Below, one piece after another: positions 57,560 through 64,000 of a stretch of 64,000 bases of DNA (within the stretch, counting starts at the first letter, position 1; each line of letters opens with the position of its first letter). The notes under the pieces are model-generated. The model worked only from the letters and a program-made list of their open reading frames with translations. It was not told the DNA's origin and did no database searches. A program made the position numbers and the translations under genes. Source of the stretch: Diorhabda sublineata. Lineage: Eukaryota; Arthropoda; Insecta; Coleoptera; Chrysomelidae. The DNA is taken from the NCBI RefSeq assembly GCF_026230105.1, contig NC_079474.1:2924187-2988186 (forward strand), given 5' to 3'.

Positions 57560-57960
57560 CAAGTTACTTCATTTTTCTTTATCTTAAACTGTTGATCACA
57601 TTGGACGAATTTGTACAACCTCAGAGGTTATTTTGTTAATTTATTCCGTTATTCTAACTTTTAAATCAGCAATATTGTCTGGTCTAATAAAATATACTAA
57701 ACAACCCCATAAGAAGTAATCGAGAGTAGTCAAATCGGGGGATCTAGCCGGCCAATCGATCTTCCAATCCACCTGTCGGGAAAATAATTTCTAATTGGAT
57801 GATGATTGGACGATTAACATTAGGAAAAAGTCTTTGTAATGTGGACCCTAAGAAGATTTGCCTCAATTAGTTCTTCAGTATCATAAGAACAAATGCGTTC
57901 ATTCTAAAGCTCTATTTCAGCTTCAGATTCTTCTTTAGACCATGATCCTCGTCGGTAGAG
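57560..57960 (-). pseudogene. IS630/Tc1-type transposase C-terminal relic
   Basis: The minus strand reads DWPARSPDLTTLDYFLWGC (about 57700-57760) followed by FIRPDNIADLKVRITE and a stop near 57655. W-P-x-R-S-P-D-L-T-P-L-D-F-F-L-W-G is the hallmark of the third catalytic block in insect IS630-type transposases, and R-P-x-N-I-x-x-L-K-x-R-I is its usual tail. The earlier catalytic blocks are not recognised upstream. It is a different copy and lineage from the 29 kb and 44 kb elements. Confidence 0.85.
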
Positions 57961-58164
57961 TCTCTTTCTACGTTAGAGAACACCAAGAAACAAAAAAATA
58001 CTGTCCAATAGCCCAGCGTTTGTAGAAACAAGTTTTCAACATAATAGTTCAAGATGACACCATTTAATCACAAAATTGTTGAGGTATAGAACTTATTTAA
58101 TTTCAAACCAAATGCTGCAAACGTTACTTATATGTAACGCCAGGACCCGATGGGTTAAACTGTA

Positions 58165-58860
58165 CAATTTTGTACTAGGTCGTCGACATATTGAATCCTG
58201 TTTCTGTCTTCTTCATCCCTAGGATTCCATTCTTGTGTTCTCTTCGTCCATTTACCAATTTTTCGACATGGCCAGCTCAGTTCCAACTTTTGTTCGTCCA
58301 CGCAGTCGTAATGTCAATTCTAACACGGACCTCCCCATGGCTAGTTGTATTTTTTTTATTTTATCTACAGCTTTTTTGTGTTAATGTTAGTGTTCCCAAA
58401 TCGTAAGTCAATACTGGTCAGAGTACTTCGTTTAAAGATATGTCTATCTCAGCTTGCCAAAGTCAGTCCTACCTTTCCGTTAAGTGCGTAGGTTAGATGG
58501 TATCTGCTCATTCTGATCTCCATAATTACCACTGGTGACTAAATTTGTCATAAATCAAGTCTTGGTAATGTTTATATTTAATACTACTTCTTCGGAAGCT
58601 GGAGATTTTTTCATTTGTCTCGATTCGCCTTTAAGATCTTTTCAAACATATATTCTAAGATAGTTTGATTGTGTCAAACGCCCTTTTCGATTCAGCAAAT
58701 TTGTTAATGTTGCATGCTGATCTCTAAATGGTGGCCTATACGACACTTTGCAACAGCTTTAAACAATTCATCGAGGTTTATAGAGTTAAATGCCTTTTTA
58801 TGGCAAATAGTTTGACTAAACTTTGAATACTTCTTACTTTACTGAAAAAAACTATAGAAT
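58165..58860 (-). pseudogene. LINE reverse transcriptase relic, second half
   Basis: Minus-strand pieces in order: HKKAFNSINLDELFKAVAKC near 58750-58810 (the K-A-F-D-S-I reverse transcriptase motif), then FMTNLVTSGNYGDQNEQIPS near 58505-58560, TDFGKLR near 58455, YDLGTLTLTQKS near 58375 (like L-T-Y-G-x-E-T-W-T-L-T), then WNWAGHV-like N-stop-AGHVEKLV near 58270, and finally NGILGMKKTETGF. The A-D-D block is not visible, implying deletion. The tail (R-A-M-E-R-x-x-L-G-I, A-G-H-V) fits endonuclease/reverse transcriptase LINEs common in insects. Confidence 0.75.
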
Positions 58861-60361
58861 GGAGATGACAGTCAATTACAATCACAATAATTAGCAAAAA
58901 TACGAATTCCGTCCACTTTATTTTAATTAATCTCAGTGCTTTTGGCATTTCTTCGACAAAACTTTCAGTCCACTACTACATCATCAACAGAATAATCCCC
59001 ATCGAAAATTTTTTTGTCTGTAGATAATTTTCAATCGTGAATCTTGTTTAAATACGCCCGAACGGTTGGTAGAAAGAGAAACAACATCGGCATACCACTC
59101 TCTATTTCTCTCTACTCTATTCTAATCGGATCAAAATGACGTCGATGTTTCGTTTGGTATCAATGGATTAGGAGGAGATTTAACACTTTTTGAATTTATT
59201 GGTAAATAGAGGCAGATAGTGAGTGGTAAATCGATGCTCTTTCTCTCTCGTTCAGTAGTACAATTTCACTCTATCTTTAATATTTTCTCTATGCTCAATA
59301 TACTGTAGCGAATTGCGCCACAAGAAGAAGAAGGTTGTTTAAAATTTACAGTTAGTTTAATTAAATAACGAAATTAGTGATTATAATTAAAATGTTTATA
59401 GCGTTGATTGGTAACTATCAATATTTGTATTTAAAGTTTGTTTATATCTTTTTGTTTATTGTCGTAATCGTAAAGTTCTATTTGCGTTAATGGCAACATC
59501 AACGTGATTTATAATCTACATTACCGATCGGTAACTAACATACTATTAATTTATGGTAAGATGAAGTTTTATTATATCTTTTACAATGTGCTAAGTTTTC
59601 AGTTTGTTCCTGAGTACCGTCACTGGATGTGGTCCTTCCCAAACATTTCTCTCTCCGTTTCTCTGTATATTTTGTTTTATATGTTGGGCGAGGGTCATTG
59701 CGGTTTTTCAAACCAAATTACAGGATTCGTCCAGTCGAGAAACACCTTTTCTCTTCGTTATAGACAATGACTGAATACTTCTGAGGAAATAATTCCATAA
59801 AATGATATTTTTTTTTTCAATTTATAACCGACGGTATATCGCTTTTGATAAAAGAATTAACGATGACAAAACAAAATCCACCGATGGTCTATTAAAACCA
59901 TAGATAATTTTGTATTTACGGGGTGATACGATTAAAGATCGATACTTATCAATGCTACTGACAATGTTATACAAGATATTGAAATCGAATTGTTTCAAAA
60001 ATTATTTTAGATATAGATACGTGTTAGTGCCTCTTGTAGACAAATTGGAGCCGTCCCATCTAAAAGTTCTGCCTATTTTGCGCCAAGTTTCCAAGAAACT
60101 TGACTAATTAACCTCCATAACAGTTTACTATGCACTTTTTGAATCGCATCTTCGATATGCCCTTTTCCTTCTGGAGTACGTGTAGTGCGACTCAATATGC
60201 GCGAATCTTCAAACTACATAATGGATATTTACACAGACTAAACAGTAGAGCTCAGTGTCAGGACTTAGTTAGAAGATCCGAAATATTCCTTATCCATATT
60301 TGAATCTGTTTGCTTAAACCATAACCTATTTTAGATCGACTATCCACTTGGGAACGCGAAG
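58861..60361. other. stretch without a recognised gene
   Basis: Short open frames at 59504-59770 and 59910-60107 have no motif. CTCTCTCTC-rich bases occur at 59095-59110 and 59235-59245. Confidence 0.4.
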
Positions 60362-60492
60362 CGCGATCAATATCTTCCCATTCCATGTCCAGAGTTAGCT
60401 AAATGCTCAATGCTGTACAATGGCAAAAAATGCACAATCATTTGCCAATTGAATTCAAATCTTTTTTCCGCATATTGTAAGAATTTGAAGAG
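60362..60492. repeat. left copy of a diverged direct repeat (about 130 bp)
   Basis: TGCTGTACAATGGCAAAAAA and ATCATTTGCCAATTGAATT here are matched at 61304-61438 with scattered substitutions and one roughly 12-bp insertion (CTATAATACGTT) in the right copy. The two copies bracket the LINE RNase H relic. Confidence 0.8.
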
Positions 60493-60639
60493 TATTCAAT
60501 TCTATACACACTGATTTGACAATGAAGCATTCTTTGACGTTATACCAGCATCTTTTCATCACTTAGAAACGGTCCAATTATATGCGAACGATACCACACT
60601 AAATGCGTCAGACATACGATTACTCGAAGTTCGTTAACT

Positions 60640-61010
60640 AAATCTCAGATTGGTGCACAAGATGGATATTCAACTTTCAAAAAACCTAACCATCTTAACA
60701 CTTTCACCACTCAATCCACTAAAGGAGAGAGTAGTCTCGAGATGCGCAGAGGAACTGTTTGTTTGGGAGATCATCATCCTATCCGATACCCAGGTAACTA
60801 TTAGAGCTTTAAGCTCCAATATCATAAAATCCAAACTGGTTTGGGATCGCCTAAAAACATTGAACGAGGTAGGCAGGTAAAATGGATTCCAGGATACACC
60901 GAAGTAGTAGACAAGTCCTGGGATCCGAATCCTTCTGTGGTACCAGCTACAGAATAATATAAAAAGCAACGCTAGACTTGCGTGAAACACTACAGAACTA
61001 CCGAGTATTA
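60640..61010 (+). pseudogene. LINE RNase H domain relic
   Basis: The plus strand reads EIIILSDTQVTIRALSSNII and KSKLVWDRLKTLNEVGR, then after a frame change KWIPGYTEVVDKSWDPNPSV. This matches the RNase H of Jockey-clade retrotransposons (I-L-S-D-S-Q-A-A-I-x-A-L; W-I-P-G-H-x-x-x-x-G-N-E). The catalytic aspartate of S-D-T-Q remains; the histidine of P-G-H is tyrosine. The 173-codon minus-strand frame over the same bases is a shadow. Sequence to about 61190 (REIHILC-type region) may be the element's tail but is too eroded to call. Confidence 0.85.
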
Positions 61011-61303
61011 CACCTGGGAGTGTTTTAAATAGAAGACGAAGATCTCTGGCAGCAACAGCAGGAGTGGGTTCCTCAGTATCACAGCAAGGAAGGATCCTTT
61101 TGGTCACAGTGTTGATGATACTCACTTTCTCAGTTGGAGAACTGTACTTTGGATAGGGTATGAAGGCAAGAGGCTCTACGTGCAACCGCAATCTAGAGTA
61201 AACACCTACTGCATCTCAGTCATCTCTTCAAAAGGCAGTTGTTGATTGAGCTTGCACTTTCCGCTCGAATCGACTTGTATTTGCAGCGGGTGCTGGTAAT
61301 TAG

Positions 61304-61438
61304 CACGATCACTATCTTCCTATTCCAAGCTCAGAGCTACCTAAAAGCTCAATACTGTACAATGGGAAAAAATGGACAATCATTTGCCAATTGAATTTAA
61401 GTCTATAATACGTTTTTTCCGCGTATCGTAAGAATTTG
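61304..61438. repeat. right copy of a diverged direct repeat (about 130 bp)
   Basis: Partner of 60362-60492, starting about 942 bp downstream. Same orientation. It could be a tandem duplication remnant, two copies of a short interspersed element, or the ends of a degenerate element enclosing the RNase H piece. Confidence 0.8.
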
Positions 61439-62079
61439 ATTTTAATTTTCACGTTGGGGTAGTTTGGGTAAATATATTCATGTGTTAAGACAAGGAGATG
61501 TAAACAAAAGAGAGAGAGAGAGAGAGAGTTTAAATTGATTTAATTATAAGACACCCTCGGTATTTATAAAATAAAATCAAATAAGGTTGTTTTAATTGAG
61601 TAAAATATGCGTTGTAAAGGTGCAGTTTATCGACGTAAATTTATGTCAACGATTTATTCAAACCCGGTTTCTATTCAAGCATTATTCTACTCGAATATAT
61701 CATACTTTGTATAAAATATAACAATTAATGCGTTTTATTTCATACAACACACCGATAGTTATTAAAATTCTTTACCAATGATTTATCTAACATTTAACAT
61801 ATGTTTAGAAATTTAAATACGGCAACATGCTGTCTAGTAGAAAAAAGAGTCCAAAGGAAACAGCTACTTCATATTTGTTAATAATATTCTATATCGACAA
61901 TTAATTTTGTGAGAAATATGTTATTCAAAGTTCTTCGTAAACTAAACTATAAGAATAATGTTTTGATATATGCTACAATCAATGTTCTAGGGTTAATTTC
62001 TTGTTGGATGCTCTATTCACTAATGGAGAGAAATATGCGGGAAAAGATGATTTGATTTTAATTGGCAAGTGATTGTGCA
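61439..62079. other. AT-rich stretch with a GA microsatellite
   Basis: A run of about ten GA dinucleotides lies at 61509-61528. No gene recognised. Confidence 0.5.
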
Positions 62080-62500
62080 TTTTTTTACATTGTAAAATAT
62101 TGAGCCCTTAACTAATTCTGAACGTGCTCCGCGTTCCTAAGCGGATAGCCGTGCAATATCCTTCCCGAAACCGGAGAAACGTGCTTACGAATTAGGCATA
62201 CGGATCCAAAGGTAAATAAGGAAGGAAGATTCAGAATTTTTAATCTTTTGAAGATATTCCTGCAGTGAGACCTGCTGTTTAGTTCGAGTTAATATCTAAC
62301 AGCTCTCTTTTGTAGTTTGAAGATTCGTTCAATTTCAATAAGGCATTATAGACTGTTGAGGAGATGGATAAGTTCTACGCCAAGCAGGAGGAAATTGCTT
62401 AGATAAGGCGGCAATATCTAGCTCCCAAGGAATTATCGACATCTTGCTCTAAAAATTTTACAGATTCAACGACGTCCATGGTGGTAATACCGAAGCTTGT
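62080..62500 (-). pseudogene. LINE reverse transcriptase C-terminal (thumb) relic
   Basis: The minus strand reads VESVKFLEQDVDNSLGARYC near 62430-62480 (like V-K-F-L-G-V-x-I-D-x-x-L-x-W), then RIFKLQKRAVRY, stop, then SHCRNIFKRLKILNLPSLFT, FGSVCLIRKH and HGYPLRNAEH. This is the conserved end of CR1/Jockey-type reverse transcriptases (L-Q-K-K-A-V-R-I-I...C-x-x-x-F-x-x-L-x-I-L-T-L-P-S-L-x-I...x-Y-x-T-R). Three or more stops interrupt it; the polymerase active site is absent. Confidence 0.85.
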
Positions 62501-62939
62501 CTACCAACAACCGTTAAAGTATTCATTCTCTTTGGAAACTGATACCATATTAAGGAAACTTGTTCAGTAACACTATTGGTTAAGCTAGATTTGAATCGTC
62601 GATTATAACAGTAGTACTAAGAACTATCAACTTACCAAAGCAATTACGCCATGGTATACCTTCTGGCTGTATTTCAAGCGACGATCTATAAGACTTCGTT
62701 CGCTGGTAAAATAACTCCTTCCATAACAGAAAAAAAAACCGTTTATATGATTAATCCACTCATTTTCATAACATCTATACATTCATATCAACACATACAA
62801 AAAATAGCGACCATCAAATTAATATGCAATCTCTTCTATTTCCACCCAGGTCGAATCCATACATTATTGTGGCTTCTTGTAGGTTATGTTGGATATTTCT
62901 CACCACTTAATATTCTGATACGAACCAAGATGTATCTCC
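62501..62939. other. stretch without a recognised gene
   Basis: The plus-strand frame 62651-63016 (121 codons) is hydrophobic and runs into the minus-strand mariner relic. I see no motif and regard it as chance. Confidence 0.4.
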
Positions 62940-63560
62940 TTATTAATTGCTGCATCTTAATTATACAATTCCAACTTTTATTCATAATTTTGCCCGTTGC
63001 AATAACGGATGTGTGAACTGGTGCATTGTCTTGATGAAACAACACTTTTTTCTTAGCCAAATGCGGCTGTTTTTACTCGATTTCTTTGCTCAAACGTTGC
63101 AACAAAACTCGTCGTTGATATTTGTTCCTTTTTCAAGATAGTCGATGGAAATTATCCCAAAAAACACCTTGCCTGCAGATGGAACGGTCTTTGTCTTCTT
63201 TGGAACCGGTTCTCCCTTTTTTGTCCATTGTTTTGATTGTTCTTTTGTTTCTTGTGTGAAAAATTCCGCTTTGTTTCTATGAAACATTCGATGGAAACAT
63301 ATTCGCGACGCTGTTTTTGTTCCATTGTGAGCAAACAAGGCACCCATCTTGCGCACAGCACACTTTCAATCGACTATCATCCAGTACCGCTTAGTGAATT
63401 GTCTTCAACATTTCTGGAATCGTCACTTCATTTCCTCGCAGGTCGTCCCTTCTCGTCGAAACTTCGCTACCCGATATGTTACTAATGATAACGAAGGTCT
63501 GGTCTCATCCAGAGTAGAATAGATTAAATGCCTTTGGTACCAATACCAAGTCGAGATTTC
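62940..63560 (-). pseudogene. mariner transposase relic, N-terminus to second catalytic motif
   Basis: Minus strand 5' to 3': TRPSLSLVTYRVAKFRREGT (N-terminal domain, about 63440-63510), KMGALFAHNGTKTASR and KAEFFTQETKEQSKQWTKKG (after the lost D-E-T-W), EPVPKKTKTVPSAGKVFFG, IISIDYLEKGTNINDEF, then LQRLSKEIE, stop, KQPHLAKKKVLFHQDNAPVH at about 63000-63080 with the second catalytic aspartate. The P-Y-S-P-D-L block is missing at the left end. It shares N-terminal and leader sequence with the copies at 9.4, 10.4-11.8 and 27.7 kb, so these form one subfamily. Frameshifts and stops make it inactive. Confidence 0.9.
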
Positions 63561-64000
63561 TAATCTTTAGTCATTTCGTGGAACAAATTTTGAAGGAATG
63601 CATCGGATCAGGAAATGATAGCGGGAAGTTTTTATGAATATTATAAATAGATAATGAGGTTTATATAATTAAAATTAATATTGAATATCTCATTTTATAC
63701 ACAAGTAATGGATTTATAACGGGAAAATAGACTATTAACTTCAGTTAAATCGTATTTAAACTTCAAGTAAACGATCTAATGGTATGTGTGAAATTTCCCA
63801 GGCTATTAAAATCAGATAATAGACTAACAATAACAAAAAAATAATATTTTTAATCAATAAACAACAGATTCTATCAATAGATCATGGAAATATACAGAAT
63901 GATCCGTATAAGAGTGCCCAAAAATGTTGTTTAGAAACCTTTCCAATGTAATTGATAGTTTTTTTGTACTAATCAAAATTATTCATCTACATGTACACAA
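63561..64000. other. AT-rich stretch to window end, nothing recognised
   Basis: No motif or repeat seen. Confidence 0.45.

Noticed and set aside
60670..61191. 173-codon minus-strand frame as a gene
   Set aside because: It is antisense to a clear LINE RNase H domain and has no recognisable motif of its own.
62651..63016. 121-codon hydrophobic plus-strand frame
   Set aside because: Its 3' end is antisense to the mariner QDNAPVH block, and no motif is present.

Overview
The window looks like non-genic, transposon-rich DNA from an arthropod nuclear genome, most likely an insect. This rests on high A+T content, stop-riddled relics of mariner, Tc1-like, Tc3/IS630-like, Helitron and non-LTR (LINE) elements, and many tandem repeat arrays. 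I could not recognise an intact host gene, rRNA, tRNA, CRISPR array or bacterial-type operon. Every recognisable protein segment belongs to a mobile element and carries stops, frameshifts or deletions. The species cannot be fixed from the sequence; a beetle-like large genome is only a guess.

Layout. 1-2.3 kb: a mariner C-terminus and a LINE tail. 2.8-6.3 kb: a 142-bp satellite arranged as two 9-monomer higher-order units. 7.4-8.5 kb: an indel-free 10-bp minisatellite followed by degenerate coding-like repeats. 9.3-14.2 kb: several mariner fragments, one tandemly duplicated with a 742-bp period, plus a LINE reverse transcriptase relic. 14.9-21.5 kb: a Tc1-like element whose central/C-terminal part has become a satellite of about 31 copies of 205 bp. 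23-30.4 kb: a mariner relic, a Helitron helicase relic beside an 83-bp satellite, an inverted-repeat element, another mariner piece and a Tc3-type transposase relic. 33.7-35.7 kb: a 186-bp satellite with 4-monomer (746-bp) higher-order units. 37.8-41.9 kb: a mariner N-terminus, a tandemly duplicated LINE tail and a LINE RNase H domain. 42.0-42.5 kb: a 22-bp minisatellite. 44.3-44.8 kb: another IS630/Tc1-family relic. 49.6-50.7 kb: a 455-bp tandem repeat. 51.8-53.9 kb: a second Tc1-like element, this time with its N-terminal region amplified as a 201-bp satellite. 54.5-63.6 kb: LINE, mariner and IS630-type relics on both strands.

The genes do not work together as a pathway. The notable pattern is the density and diversity of tandem amplification: about ten unrelated arrays fill roughly 30 percent of the window. 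At least two of the monomers were cut directly out of Tc1-like transposase genes, and three arrays show higher-order organisation. The best candidate for something undescribed is this repeated birth of satellites from transposon coding sequence. Assembly error in near-identical arrays is the main alternative to exclude.
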